From Oscarella lobularis (taxonomy: Eukaryota; Porifera; Homoscleromorpha; Homosclerophorida; Oscarellidae): a stretch of 64,000 nucleotides of DNA. The stretch covers positions 2,914,001 to 2,978,000 of the forward strand of contig NC_089182.1 in NCBI RefSeq assembly GCF_947507565.1. Reading direction: 5' to 3'. The notes under the pieces are model-generated. The model was not told the origin of the DNA. It saw only the letters and a list, made by a program, of their open reading frames with translations, and ran no database searches. Positions 49,607-61,855 of the stretch are shown piece by piece (position 1 is the first letter of the stretch; every line of letters starts with the position of its first letter). Made by a program: the position numbers and the translations under genes.

Positions 49607-52600
49607 ATGGCTTCCTCTCGCTGTGTGTCACTCGTATTGAAGATGTTGACGGTCATGGCTGGTCTTCATCACATTTCTGGAGGTACTTGGGAGCTAAACG
49701 CTATTGGTCTTGGTCTTTCGCTATTATAGATTTCATCTAGTACGTTAGAAGCATGTTGAATTTGCTACTGTACGCGTACGTTTCTCGTTCCGATGTCCTG
49801 CTTGCGTCTTCTCTTTCTTTTCCTCTTATTCGTCTGCGATATATTCGCTAGTAAGTTGACAAAATTTAGCGTCTGCCTCGTACGCGTACGTTTCTCGTTC
49901 CGGGGCGATCGCTCACGTCACGAGGGTGTCACTAGGCGAGGAATTTGGGTCCTCTAGTTTGCCGAACCGCGACTAGAATGCCCCCTTTGGCAAGATTTCT
50001 TCGTTTCGTTTTCTTTATAACTCGTAAAATGTATGCAATCCTGAAATTGTGGCTCCTCTGGGACCTAAGCGTGAGTTAGTCTCTCAATGTCTTGGACAGC
50101 CAATGCAGAATTCATCTACGTTGTTTAGATTTTGTCCTTTTTCTAGATGATTGTCAAGTAGGATCATGGTCAGTATGCTCATCATCATGTGGACGAGGAA
50201 CAAGGACAAGGACCATTACTCAAAACAAAGTTGGCGCTGGTCAAGATTGTCCCTCTTTATCAGAAGATTGCGCAAATACAAACTGTGAGTTTATATGTTC
50301 ATCTACAAGGCTGATTCTATTGGTGCTTTTGTAGGTGGCCAAATTGACATGACGGCAATAGGTGCTGTTGCTGAGCACGGTCCATTAGATACGATTGATA
50401 GTAGGTACCAGGCTTCACTGGCTATTGATGGCGTTACAAATACTGGATATGCTACAACTAATCCATCAATGGATCCGTGGTTGCGAGTTGATTTAAAGAC
50501 AGCTTATTTGATTGCAAGCGTAGAAACGTCATTTTACCGAAATCGAGGCAATGGTGCGTTTGTGCGGATAGGAAGTGATTTGACCAATGATGGAAATAAC
50601 AATCCGCTGTGCGGTACTGTTCCAAATAGAAACAACGGCAAAACTATTTGGACAACGACAATTGTGTGCTCTCCTTCATTGTGGGGACGGTACATCAACG
50701 TTCAAAAGATTTTTCCAAATAATTTTTACCTCAGCCTGTGTGAATTGAAAGCAAGCTACGGTAGGAAGAATAGGTTTTTGGAGAGTCTTCTTACGCTTTC
50801 TGATTATTAGCACTTGACGTTGGCATTCTCTACAATGATTCCTCTGTTGCGTCTGGAAGCATTTTTTTTGTGTACGGAGAAGATGCACTTCCTTTTCCTT
50901 TTCTTTGCGGCGTTAATCCCGATTCAACAAACTTGAACTCATTGCTAAATATTCAATGGAAAGCAGGCAACAACCCGATTCCAGCTTTATCGTCCAATTC
51001 CGATGTTGGACAATCTACAACAGTGAACAACTTGACAAGTCTTCACATTAATAAAGCTCCATTGACTGATACATCATACACGTGTCAATTCACATGGATT
51101 AATATGACACAGAAAACATTACAGTTTAACCTAAACATCAACGGTGGGTGAAACATTTGCTATTGGTAGCATTAATTAAAGGGGTCCTTGTTTTCGTAGT
51201 GGATTGCGGGTGGAGCACGTGGTTGTCTTGCTCGGGTCCTTGTGGTGTGGGAACAAGATTGCGGACAGCTGACAACCCCGTGAAGAAACATCAAGGAAAG
51301 GATTGTGTCGGTGATTTAAGCGAAGACTGTGATACTGGAAAAGCACCCTGTAAAAAGCATAAATGTGGTGTATTTCTATTAGCATAATTTGTTTCTGTTG
51401 TAAAGGTGCCCCTACTCCTATCAGAAATTCTATTAGCGTTCAGGAAGGACTTCCGGCTGCTTTGGAGTGTGAAGCAACACAATTCCGTCTAATACAGACT
51501 CCGATCACGTTTGAATGGTTCAAAAATGGAGTTCAAATAGTCAATTCTTCAAATTCATCGGCACGTTCTTTGGGAAACGGAAAGTACAAGGGTATCCTAA
51601 CATTAGCGCCAGTCACGAAAGCAAACGCCAACTCGTACACGTGCAAGGCCAATGGGACCTATGGTCTCAGTAATTCATCTGTACCAATAACGCTTGATGT
51701 CATGTGTAAGCTCCTAATTCACTACTCGTACGCTGTCAAAATTGCTTTGTTCTTCAGATGCTCCTTTTAACGTTAGAGTACAAGCGAACTCTAGTTCGTT
51801 TGTGAAAAATCAAGCACTAGCCTTGAACTGCAGTGCTGAAGCCAACCCTGAGCCTTCTGAATATAAATGGTACAAAGACGGTCAACATAAAATGATTGCA
51901 GGAGCAACAGCTGCAACTTCGCATTTGTTATTTGCAAAATTGAACTACACCGATAGTGGGATCTATAACTGTACGGCAAAAAACTCCGTTGGTGAAAGTC
52001 AATCGAGCGGTTTTGAAATTGTCGTAGATGGTGCGTTTAGCTAATTAGTCAGTTTGAACCAGTTTCATTTGGGTGAAATCTCTTTTTTATAAGGACCGCC
52101 GGGAAAGTGCTCCAAACCGTCAGGTACAAGTTCAGTGGGTGATTCAGTAGAAGTGTCTGTTTCTAACTGTCCTATCAACGGCATCACTGGTGTCACGAAG
52201 TATAAGATTTTCTACAGAATTGTCGGTTCTTCGAATCCTTGGTCAGAAGTTGTTGAAGTGTCGTTACCAGTCAATATCACTGGCCTTATGCCATTTTCCG
52301 AGTATAAAGTGCGTGTGGCTGCCGGTAACCAGCATGGATATGGACCAAACAGCGACCCAGTTACATTCAGAACAACTCAAGGAGGCAAGCAACGTCTTTA
52401 GTCAACGCTGTTGTAATTTATTCTGTTTATATAGAACCTGGACCTCCAGGGAACGTGAGTGCAATTTCATTGGGACCTAGACGTATTGGTGTCAAGTGGT
52501 CAAAACCCATTAATCCGTTTGGACCAATAAACAATTATAGGATCTTCTACAAGATAGTTCGAAGAGAAGCCGCCAACAATGAAAATTCTGTTATTGTATC

Positions 52601-55600
52601 GGCATTAAGAAAAGAAGCGAATCTGACAGGACTCGCGCCGTATACCAATTACAGGATTGCAATCGCGGCGGTGAACATCAGGGACGGCGACAAGAAAATT
52701 CTTTTGGGAACGAGAAGCAATGAAGCCATTGTACAGACAGACGAAGACGGTATAGAGAAAAGCCTTTATCTTTCGGCCTGCTTAGTCCTTTGTTGTGTGT
52801 TTAGCTCCATCTGCTCCACGGAATCTCATCTCTATTCCTTTGACGCCAAAGTCGGTGAAAATACAATGGCGTCTGCCTGAACCAGCCAATGGAAGAATTA
52901 GAAATTACATGCTGGTCTACACAAAAGCTGACGAGACAACCGGCAATAAAACCATCACTGTCAGTGGAGACTCTCTTTCTGTCGATCTAGACAATCTGGA
53001 CACAGCCGTGAAATACAACGTTTGGGTACGTGCTTTTTGATTCAGTTGGTGTCTATGGGCAACTGACTTGTGTAGATTCGCGCTGTAACCATTTTGCCCG
53101 GTCCTTATAAAAGCATCACAGTGGATACCAAGCCTGAAAGTAAGAAATGGAACGAAGTTGTTTAGCCAACTGATTATTTTTTATAAAGCACCTGGTCCGC
53201 CAAGTGAGTTGCAAGTAGGCAGCAGAACTTCTTCATCTTTGCTTTTGACTTGGAAGAGTCCCGTAAAACCAAATGGACTCATCCGAAACTACAACGTATG
53301 ACTCTTAATACGATTTTAGTTGTTTATTATTGGTTTTAGGTGTACTACTGGCGCCTGGGTGATAAGCCGCAACAAAAAACTGTTGATGATCGGATTTTAT
53401 CTCTCAATTTGACTGGTCTTCGAGCCTATACTAACTACACTATCAACGTGACGGCTGTGAACAACGCCGAAGATTCGATAAAGGAAGGTCCTGCCGCCTC
53501 TATTCAAGCACAAACACTTATTGCCGGTAATATGTTGTAATACACTGTAATACACTGCAGTGTGAAACTTTCCTTTCATAGCACCTGAACGTCCTGCTGT
53601 GGATGGTACAACTCCACTCGTTTCGGTGGAGGATGGTACAGTGACGCTTTCTGCTCCCTCCATTTCTGACGAAAAAGTTCCTATTAGGTAACCAGTAGTG
53701 ACGATATCTTTTTCCTGAGTAATCGACGTTTTACCAGTTACGTGCAAGTCTTTGTTTACAGCGGTCCAAGGCCGCCGCCATCTTCAGTTCCACAAAATGT
53801 AATAGATGGCGAAACCTCGGACTCATGGCGTGTGGCAGACCGCTACACGTATGAATTGTACCGTCAACGTCAGACGATTGTAGTTGATGGACTAGAAGCA
53901 GGAGCTCAATACTCTATCTATTTTGTTGCATACACCGAAGATGATCAAGGGGTAGGCATAATTATCATACACGTAGAGCGATTGTTGATAAGTGCATTTT
54001 AGGGTGTCCTGGCGTCATCAAGCAAACCTCTAAGTATATTCAGTGTATTATGTAGTTATGGTATGCACTTTTTATGGTTTGCATAGACGCAGCGATTGAA
54101 GAAAACGCGCAACAAGAGTCTGGCGGCGGCATCAGCACTACAATCATAATTGTGGTGGTAGTAGTCATCGTCGTATTGATCATAGTCGGAATTATTCTTG
54201 CTGTAATCATCGTCAAGTGAGTACAAAGACATAGGAAACACAGATCTATAAAAGGGGTCAATACAGGCGTCGTCATACGGAAAAAGAAAATTACGAAATG
54301 TCTGCTTCAAGTCAAGTCCAAATGAGCATGTCCTCGGTAAAACACATTGAGGATGAAGACACCGACTCTCCTAGTACGGGTTTATTAATAAAATAAATAT
54401 ACATAATTCAAAAAAATTTTAAGGTATGACAGCTCCTGTTATCACGTCCGACGTTCTGTCGGTGGACGCCTACGAAGGCACTACTGCCCTTTTACCGTGT
54501 GACACAGCTGGAGATCCTCTTCCAACAATCAAATGGTATCGAGACGGAAAATCTTTGCCGGGAAAGGACACGCGTTTTCATCAACTTCCCAACGGAGCTC
54601 TTCAGATTACTGCACTGCGTAGCAGCGATTCGGGTAGCTATCGTTGCGTAGCGTCGAACAAGGCTGGAACAGAGGAGCAGACCGTGGAGCTCACTGTGAA
54701 GGCTGTTGAAACGAAAGGTCGTTTGAGCGGCTGGTCCGGATTGGGTAATTATCTGAAATTCAGTTCTTTGTACGCACTGAGATACATTTGTGTGTGATTT
54801 CTCAGGGATTGATACTCCAAGTCCAAAGACACGAAAGATGAATCGCGTCAATTCTGGCCTGCACGCTATTCACTTGGACGATTTTCCCGATCATGTTACG
54901 GCTATGAACGAGCTCAACGGCTTGGGATTTTCTCAAGAATTCAAGGTGCGTTGAGACTGATTTATTTATTAATTTATTTGCGTATTTAGGCATTGGCAAG
55001 TGCCAGCACTGGCGTTAAACTGACCACTGATGCTGCAGAAGCTAACTTGACGAGAAACCGTTACAAGAATATTTTGACTTGTACGTATCTCTTTTCCTGA
55101 CCTTTTTATCTAATTGGATTGTTTTTGCAGATGATCATGCTCGTGTGATCTTGAAAGCGTTGCCCGGCATGGAAAGTCTTAAATGTGACTATGTCGCCGC
55201 TGCCTACATTGACGTAATTTATTTGTATATTTGATAATAGATTATGCATCGTTTTCTCTATAGAGTTATCGCACACCAAACAAGTACATTGCTTCCCAAG
55301 GTGATGGACTTTTTGTGTATGAGTGTGCAATTTGAGAAGGAAGTTCGTTTAGGTCCCACTAAGCAAACGTCAGCTGATATGTGGCGCATGATTTGGGGTG
55401 AAAACGTGAAAAGTATTGTTATGCTTACTAATTTGGTTGAAGGAACTAAAGTAAGTGTAAAGTAGTTGGCACTGTTATTTTTAAATCTTCTTTTTGAATC
55501 TAGATCAAGTGTCATCAGTACTGGCCTTCCAACATTGGAGAACCGAAAAATTTCGAGGGACTTGTTATTACTTTGGACAAAATTGATTTGTACGCGGACT

Positions 55601-57423
55601 ATGAAATCAGGTCAATCAGAATCACATTGGTAAAATTACAGATAGCTGTGAAAATCCGGCATTGCTTTTAATTTTAATAGGGAGAGGACACTCGAAATGT
55701 GAAATTGTACCATTTTACCACTTGGCCTGATCACGGCGTTCCTAAATTTGCCACGGGATTGCTCACTTTTATTAAAAGAGTGAACAGAGAGCTTCCCAAA
55801 GACAGTGGACCAATTGTGGTTCATTGCAGGTTTGTATCTCATTCCAGAGTTCTAACCTGCATGTTTTTATATAACCTGTTTAGTGCTGGAGTTGGACGCA
55901 CAGGCACGTTTATCGTGATTGATCAGATGCTAGAAAAGATCGACGAAGGCCTTTCCATCGACATCTTCAGTGCAGTGACGTCTCTCAGAACCAAACGCCA
56001 AGAGATGGTTCAGGGCGAAGTAAAGGGGCTTGCAGCAGTACTTTGATCTCTGTGAATCTAGCTTGGCTTTTTTAGGCTCAGTACGTTTTCATACACGTTG
56101 CGTTGCTCGAAGCCGTCTTGTGCGGCAACACCCAGATTGCAGCGCAAGATCTCCGCTCCGCCTATTCGAAACTCACCAAGAAAGACAAAAAAGACCGAAC
56201 CGGATTTGAGCGTCAGTTTCTGGTAAAGAAATTATTTATGTACGCTAGACGTAATCAAACGTATTTGGTCAGGTGCTCCAAACGTCCAGTCGTTACTTTG
56301 ACGAAGCTCTGTGCAAGGCGGGACTTCAACCGGGCGTGCAGAAGAAAAACCGATACTCTGACATTGTTCCACGTAAATTGCAAGCTGGGAATAGCGAGCA
56401 ATTGTAAAAGGGAGTTTAGTTGACACCCAACGCGTGGTTTTGCGCTTGGACGAAGACGGATCTGAAGATGCGTACGTGAACACAGCGGCTGGAGCCAATT
56501 ACATCAATGCTAGCTATGTTAATGTTTGTGGATCTACTGTTTTGTTTCGGAGCGTGCAATTGTTTCCGATTTATTGTTTTAGGGCTATCGTCGTCGCGAC
56601 GCTTTTATCGTGACTCAGGGACCGCTGAAGAACACCGTGGACGACTTCTGGAAAATGGTGTGGGAACAGAATACGTTTTCAATTGTGAATCTAACTCAAC
56701 TTGTGGAGGATGAAGAGGTCAATCTGATTAAATTATTTGATAGGTGGATCCAGCAGCTTCTATTTGTAGGAAATGTGTTGCCAATATTGGCCACCAAAGT
56801 CTGGATCCGCTCAGTACGGCCCTTACAGAGTGGAAATTCAAAAAGAAACTCCTTGCGGCTCTTACGTCATAAGAAAAATGAAGATCAGCAAGGTCTGCGC
56901 GGAGAAGCAGAAGCATTTTGTCTGTGTATGCGATTACCAATGTTTAGGGTCCTCAAATCAGAACTGTTTGCCAGTTTCACTTCACTGCCTGGCCAGACAA
57001 AGAGTGCCCTCAGTCAGCGACTCACATCTTGGACATGATGATGCAGGTAGAGAAGTGGCAGCAGTCGACCGGCAACAAAGTCATCACCGTTCACTGCAAG
57101 TCAGTTGACCATAATTGTTAATTCGCTAATATGATGAACTCATAATGATTGTTGTTTAGTAATGGCATTGGTCGTTCTGGAGTCTTCTGTACCCTCGTTT
57201 CCGTGATTGAAGCTATGAAAGTGGAGAGTGTGATTGATATCTTCTACAAGGTGAAGGCTCTCCGCATCAAGAGGCCTGGAATTGTGCAGAATGCCGTAAG
57301 TTGGAGGATACAGCAGCGTTGACGGTACATGAGCATTTTTGATTATAGGAACAGTACAAATTCTGCTACAAGGCTCTACTCGACTTCACCGACAGCTTTG
57401 ATACCTATTCTAATTTCAAGTAA
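49607..57423 (+). CDS. Receptor tyrosine phosphatase, copy 5 (short form, intact)
   Basis: Exon 1 (49607-49682) encodes the array's usual signal peptide and is followed by the first TSP1 exon at 50147-50284; the first fucolectin/F5-8C and Ig modules are absent as in copy 4. Order: TSP1, fucolectin/F5-8C, Ig, TSP1, Ig, Ig, five FN3, TM (exon 54087-54216), cytoplasmic Ig (54424-54744), PTP D1 (Cys codon 55825-55827), PTP D2 (Cys codon 57095-57097). No disabling change was found, and the acceptor broken in copy 4 is intact here. Its intron between exon 1 and TSP1 is enlarged (464 bp) and holds a possible alternative signal-peptide exon at 49793-49850. The intron before the Ig exon is rearranged (GTTTATTAATAAAATAAAT...) but keeps GT-AG ends. 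Confidence 0.9.
49770..49902. repeat. 23-bp direct repeats around the alternative exon
   Basis: Two exact copies, 49770-49792 and 49880-49902, 110 bp apart. They bracket the putative second signal-peptide exon of copy 5. They could mark an inserted segment or be duplicated regulatory sites. Confidence 0.75.
49793..49850 (+). CDS. Possible alternative first exon with a distinct signal peptide
   Basis: ATG opens [19 protein letters not shown], a textbook signal sequence, followed by a strong donor (A|GTAAGT). The 58-nt exon ends in phase 1, exactly the phase needed to splice to the TSP1 exon at 50147. It is unrelated in sequence to the usual exon 1 and absent from the other copies. It is flanked by a 23-base direct repeat (core tacgcgtacgtttctcgttc) at 49770-49792 and 49880-49902. 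An alternative promoter for copy 5 is the inference; no transcript supports it here. Confidence 0.5.
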
Positions 57424-57673
57424 GTGTGCCAATCTGACAACTACTACTGGTGGTATTCTAATCTCTCTGTGTGCTGTGCTACCAATAATCAATCTTGCTC
57501 GTGATTTTTTTCCTTTTTTGTATGCTCTTAAACAATTGTTTTGCCTACATTTTCAAAACTCTGTGTGTGTGTGTGTGTGTCATTTTTTTAGCCTGTCCAT
57601 AGATACTAGAGGACTCTAGAGGAGATCTGTCTCAAAAAAGCGAGAGTTTTAGCGCGCGCTCCTCTGCTCACAA
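57424..57673. other. RPTP 3' flank / PSME3IP1 upstream region
   Basis: Conserved RPTP flank up to about 57560, a (TG)n run at about 57562-57580, then unique sequence. No GCH1 relic or foldback follows copy 5, so the array ends here. Confidence 0.55.
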
Positions 57674-58581
57674 ATGTCGGAGCTCAAGTCCTTTGAATCG
57701 CAAGATGACATAGACGATCGACGACGACGACGCCAAGAGGAGTGGGAAAAGGCGCGTCGTCCCGACGAGCCCGAAAGTGAGCTCCACGCAGCAAATAGCG
57801 ACTCCATTCGCATCAACACATCGCCTAGAGTGTCCGGAAGAAATTCCGTGGGACGGAAAAACACTCTATCAACGTCTTCAAGAGCAGAAAGAAGAAAAGC
57901 AGCTTGAATGGGAAGAACAGTTTAAATTTAGTGAGAAGACACGACAAAGTCCTTCACACATATCCTAGAAAGGGATACCTTCTAGAAAATATGATCTATA
58001 AGGGACTAGACGAAGACGAGGCGAAGTTTCTCAACGTACTCTCCGAGAATCAAGCCAAGCAGGAGCACTTTCAGAGGAGAGAGGAAAAGAAATACCTCGA
58101 AGCCTACAGAGTAGTCGAAATGCTTTTGATACACGCACACACAGCATTCCTCTCTCTCTCTCCCTCAAGGAAGCTTTGCAGAAGGAGAAAGCGGAGGAGT
58201 CCTTGATTTCCGATCCCAAAACCCTAATGAAGCGATCAACGGTTTCTGTACGTCAAGAGCAGCAATCCGATAAGAAGAAATCACAGCAGGCTTTGCTGAC
58301 CGGAAGCATAGTGAGAAAACGGTACGGGGGTCCCCGCGTTAATTCCTAAGCGCGCACGTGTGTTTACGCGGAGCCCCACTGTTAAGGAAGTCAACTGGAA
58401 CCGAAGATAGTGACGCTTTTTCCAAGCAAAGCAAATCAGGTTAGAGAGCAGCTCTTTCACTTCTTTTGGGGGAGAAAAAAGTGAGCGTTTTTCAGAGGCT
58501 AAGAGCGGTGCTACTAGTGATGTCAAGCCTAGCCTAGTTAGTTATGGCAGTGAATCTGAATCAGGTACAGGGAGTAGATGA
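57674..58581 (+). CDS. PSME3IP1 (FAM192A/NIP30), PA28gamma-interacting protein
   Basis: Nuclear protein whose family member binds the proteasome activator PSME3 and modulates its association with the 20S proteasome. Model: join(57674..57776,57829..57930,57986..58110,58170..58321,58387..58439,58496..58581), 206 aa. Landmarks: DDRRRRRQEEWEKARRPDEPE, LYQRLQEQKEEKQLEWEEQF, FKNMIYKGLDEDEAKFLN, a coiled-coil-prone charged stretch, SQQALLTGSIVRKR, and the acidic/serine tail SYGSESESGTGSR. The family's C-terminal phosphorylated serine cluster mediates PSME3 binding, and the tail here (GSESES) is a shorter equivalent. Exon phases all agree. Start ATG 57674 matches the first conserved residues; the usual vertebrate N-terminus is slightly longer. 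Confidence 0.88.
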
Positions 58582-58915
58582 TGGGGAGAACGCGTCAATT
58601 AGTCGACTGTGTCTATCCAGATGACAACTGACATCTCTATATAAGTTCATTTGAACTCGGTTCCTTGTTAAGCGTTAAGTGGACTTTGCAAATTGAATTG
58701 ACATTTTATTAAGGAAACGCTTATAGCCACATCAAAAAAGGAGCTTCCAGCCAAGCGAGCCAGCCGGCCCAAGCCGGACGACGTCGCGACAGACACCAGT
58801 GACCACATATGACCATTTATTATTTACAATGAGGCGAACCACGGCTGGAGTCCAGCACTGTACACACTAATGCAATTATTTCAAAGTGAGTCTCCCCCCC
58901 CCCCCCCTCTCTTCC
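58582..58915. other. Convergent 3' intergenic region
   Basis: Lies between the tails of PSME3IP1 (+) and the NDUFB9-like gene (-). A minus-strand AATAAA is at 58816-58821, about 95 bp past the NDUFB9 stop. A C-homopolymer lies at about 58893-58907. No other gene is seen. Confidence 0.6.
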
Positions 58916-59585
58916 TCAATCTTTCATCGCTTCTCGATACCACCGTTCCTCATCGGGCGTCATCACTAGCACCTACAAAACCAGCCACCAATAATCTATC
59001 CCCTCTTTTTTCCTCTCTTCTCTATTGAATGACGTACATGTTGTGGAGGTGGCAAATTTCGTTCCCATTTCGAACCCTCGGGCTCTTCCGGCGCTAAATG
59101 GAAGCAAGTCATTCGGGCCAAAGGACAACTCGACGTGGAGTGGGCAGCGAACTAGACATGCAACCATATGCTAGCCATATTGTAAGACTCCACGGTAAAA
59201 GTGTGGGACCCCCTTCGAGGAGAATCGATATGTACTTTCGAGTGGCGCCTGCCAACTAATATGACGGCGTTTTGCTATTAGACAGGAACTATGACATCGA
59301 GAGGGGGCCCTTTTTAGGGAACGGCTCGGTCACTCGTTCTACGCGCGAAATCTTACAGATATATGGGCTCGGGTGCTTGTGCTTTTCGAAATCGCGTTCT
59401 CCTGCTTCGAGAAGTGCCGTGGCGCGTTTCATGTCCTTCACGTGCTTGTTAGCGTCGAATCGTGCTCTTAAATTGACTGCCTCGTGACGCCAAACGCTCC
59501 GATCAATCGCCCACGATAGAAGATGTTTCAACGAGCGACGATAGAGTCGCGTAACTCGCTGAGCGTGAGATAGCTCGGACGCCAT
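58916..59585 (-). CDS. NDUFB9-like complex I subunit (LYR family)
   Basis: Accessory subunit B22 of mitochondrial complex I. Exon 1 (59357-59585) is clear: SHAQRVTRLYRRSLKHLLSW contains the L-Y-R motif that docks acyl-carrier protein, followed by LRARFDANKHVKDMKRATALL and HKHPSPYI, all diagnostic. A likely second exon begins at 59255 and reads ...HIDSPRGGSHTFTVESYNM, close to the family's DSPGGT-Y block. Probable later exons are 59038-59093 (PEEPEGSKWERNLPPPQH) and 58916-58972 (VLVMTPDEERWYREAMKD, stop at 58916). The junction after exon 2 does not resolve cleanly by eye, so the C-terminal half is tentative and may be diverged or mis-modelled. Confidence 0.75.
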
Positions 59586-59750
59586 GTTAACCTATACGGG
59601 ACAGTCTCGTGCCCGGATAGGAAAAGAAACAAAAGCCGAATTGACGTCGTTCTGAAGTACTGCGCGACTTTATTGCTAAGATACGATATAGGTAAGATGC
59701 ATGGTAGAGATTGTTGGAATGGTAGCGCTCGCTGGAGACGAAAATCACGG

Positions 59751-60101
59751 CTAGCGGAAGGACGCGGCTTCCAATTTGCGGTCGCATTGTGTTCCTTCCT
59801 CTTTTCCTTTGCGCAAAACGAGAAAATATGCCTCTAGATCACAGAAGTGTGTACTGTAAGCACATACTCTGACTTGCACTGATAGCAGAAACGAGACTGT
59901 CAACAGCACGAGCAAAAAAAACAATAGCAGTTCGTAGTACGATAGTACTAGTCCTAGTCCTAGTTTTAGTACTAGAGCCAGGGTTATAACAATCCGAAGC
60001 GGAGGTTTTGTTTCACTTCGAAGTTGGACTTGGGGGAGAATCTCGTAGAGGCTAGTACACTCCGTTGTCAGGGAGTGAATTTGAGGTCCCATTCCGCTCA
60101 T
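59751..60101 (-). CDS. Hypothetical membrane protein
   Basis: Uninterrupted 116-codon frame starting MSGMGPQIHSLTTECTSLYE. It has a strongly hydrophobic middle that could form two membrane segments (RIVITLALVLKLGLGLVL and ELLLFFLLVLLTVSFLLSV) and a charged C-terminus. I recognise no family. It lies between the forkhead gene and NDUFB9, both on the same strand. A minus-strand AATAAA at about 59670 could serve as its polyadenylation signal. No intron is needed. A chance ORF cannot be excluded. Confidence 0.35.
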   Translation of the reverse strand: MSGMGPQIHSLTTECTSLYEILPQVQLRSETKPPLRIVITLALVLKLGLGLVLSYYELLLFFLLVLLTVSFLLSVQVRVCAYSTHFCDLEAYFLVLRKGKEEGTQCDRKLEAASFR

Positions 60102-60163
60102 ATCGGCGGTTTGTCATGATAACAGCGACTGTAACGCCCCAATTGACTACGGCATGTTTTCTG

Positions 60164-60169
60164 TTTATT
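60164..60169 (-). terminator. Candidate polyadenylation signal of forkhead gene
   Basis: AATAAA on the minus strand about 215 bp downstream of the forkhead stop codon. Confidence 0.4.
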
Positions 60170-60381
60170 AAGATGAAATCATAACATTAGGATCTTCTAC
60201 AATTATACGGATTCTGGAGACGCATCTACGCGCTACCAAAAACCGCAGCGCCCTATCGCTATTCATAAACGTAATCACAAAGAATGTGCGGAGAGCTTTC
60301 GTTGTATTGTCCTTGGAGTATGTGGTCATATATGACCGGCCTCTCCGCGACTATACATTTGCATGTACGGGTAGCTCCCAT

Positions 60382-61779
60382 TCAGACCGAAATTGTTCCT
60401 TGATGGGCGCAATTGGGTACTGGAAAGGCGGCTGGGGCGGTCTGTTTGTAATACGCATCACTCTCCTTATTTCCATATCCAACTGTAGTCCGCCCGGCCG
60501 CTGCTGCTGCCGCCGCCGCCGCCGCTGCCGCCACCGCATAGTTGGGATTGATGGCGAAATTCGCTCCCAGTCCGCTATTGTACGCCGCGTACTGATTTTG
60601 CGCCATGATATTATCGATGGTAAATCGACTGCACACGATGCCGTCGCCGCCGCTTCCGTCGTCCGTACCGCTGTCGGCTGCCGTGCCGAAACTTCCTTCG
60701 GAAACGGGAGAGATGAGCGTGCTCGCGGAGCACTGTTTGCTCATCGGCGTCGATCGGGCGACAAACTGGTTATTGCAATACGGGTTAGTGGCGGTGGCGG
60801 CGGCGGCGGCGATGGCAGCCTGTTGCGCGGCCGTGCTCGTCGACACGATCACTTGAGCCGGTTGCGATTGGGACGTGTAGCAGTCCACTGGCGTTCTTCC
60901 CGTCGTTCCCGCGCCTGTTGGCCACATTTGACCACCGGCTGCGGCGGCTGCGGCGGCGGCGGCGGCGGTAGACGGCTGCGGCGGCGGAACGCTGCAGTTT
61001 GGTGACGCACTAAATGATTGGTGATAGGCCCACGCTTCTGCACCGTGCGAATACATGTTAGCCGCGGGCGTCGCCGGGTGATGATAGAGAGACGGCGTGA
61101 CGGGCGAATAGAGTTGATGATGATAGGAGGTCGGGTCGTAGTAGGACGAATAGGGATCCTGGTCGCACGGTAGACGGAGATGGGGCGGCGGTAGGCGACG
61201 AACGAAACGTTTTCGTCGTCGCAGAAAACTTCCGTTTTTGAACATCTCCGAGCTGGAGGGATCGAGCGCCCAGTAATTGCCCTTGCCCGGATTCGATGCG
61301 TCGCGCGGAATTTTGATGAAACAGTCGTTGAGACTGAGATTGTGACGAATCGAATTTTGCCACGACGGCCACTTGGTCTTGTAGTAGGGAAAGTTGTCCA
61401 TGATGAATTCGCATATGTCGCCGAGAGTCAGCTTCTTGTCCGGCGAATTAGATATAGCCATAGAAATGAGAGCGATGTAGGAGTAGGGCGGCTTAGTCGA
61501 CTCGCTCTGATTCTTCTTCTTCTTTCCCTTGACGTCGCGATCGAACGCCTTGATGACTTCCTTGCAACAGCCGAGCGGCGACGCGTTCGCCGTTCCCGCC
61601 GCATCTGCCGCCGTCGTTGTCGTCGTCGTTACGGGAGAGGTTGTCGGCACGAGAGTGGGACCCTGCCTGATGACGGACGACGACGGTTGGTCGATCGGCG
61701 AATGGGCGCCGCCGCCGCCGCCGACGCAAGTCGGATGCATTGCGTAGTCGAACGATTGAGCTGCGTAGCACGACTGCAT
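60382..61779 (-). CDS. Forkhead transcription factor, FoxD/E-like
   Basis: Nuclear DNA-binding regulator. Intronless, 465 aa from ATG 61779 ([16 protein letters not shown]). The open frame extends 28 codons further to a GTG, but a TATA box lies in that extension, so the ATG is preferred. The forkhead domain spans about residues 94-190: [55 protein letters not shown], and the wing [13 protein letters not shown] typical of FoxD/FoxE/FoxL-type proteins. C-terminal to it are Ala-rich runs (encoded by GCN repeats at about 60495-60535, 60790-60815 and 60945-60970) and FTIDNIM, which resembles an EH1-like Groucho-binding motif and suggests a repressor. Class assignment beyond FoxD/E-like needs a tree. 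Confidence 0.9.
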   Translation of the reverse strand: MQSCYAAQSFDYAMHPTCVGGGGGAHSPIDQPSSSVIRQGPTLVPTTSPVTTTTTTAADAAGTANASPLGCCKEVIKAFDRDVKGKKKKNQSESTKPPYSYIALISMAISNSPDKKLTLGDICEFIMDNFPYYKTKWPSWQNSIRHNLSLNDCFIKIPRDASNPGKGNYWALDPSSSEMFKNGSFLRRRKRFVRRLPPPHLRLPCDQDPYSSYYDPTSYHHQLYSPVTPSLYHHPATPAANMYSHGAEAWAYHQSFSASPNCSVPPPQPSTAAAAAAAAAAGGQMWPTGAGTTGRTPVDCYTSQSQPAQVIVSTSTAAQQAAIAAAAATATNPYCNNQFVARSTPMSKQCSASTLISPVSEGSFGTAADSGTDDGSGGDGIVCSRFTIDNIMAQNQYAAYNSGLGANFAINPNYAVAAAAAAAAAAAAGRTTVGYGNKESDAYYKQTAPAAFPVPNCAHQGTISV

Positions 61780-61847
61780 GGGGGGACGTATATCTGTTTC
61801 ACTCTCGCCGCTTGGCAAACTGAAACGACACGAACTCGCCCGAGCCC

Positions 61848-61855
61848 TTATATAA
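61848..61855 (-). promoter_or_regulatory. TATA box of the forkhead gene
   Basis: TATATAAG on the minus strand, about 70 bp upstream of the chosen ATG, leaving room for a short 5' UTR. It is the only convincing TATA box noticed near a gene start in this window. Confidence 0.6.

Noticed and set aside
60286-61005. 239-codon plus-strand frame rich in Arg, Gly and Ala
   Set aside because: It is the antisense of the forkhead coding region; the composition is produced by GCN repeats and there is no domain.
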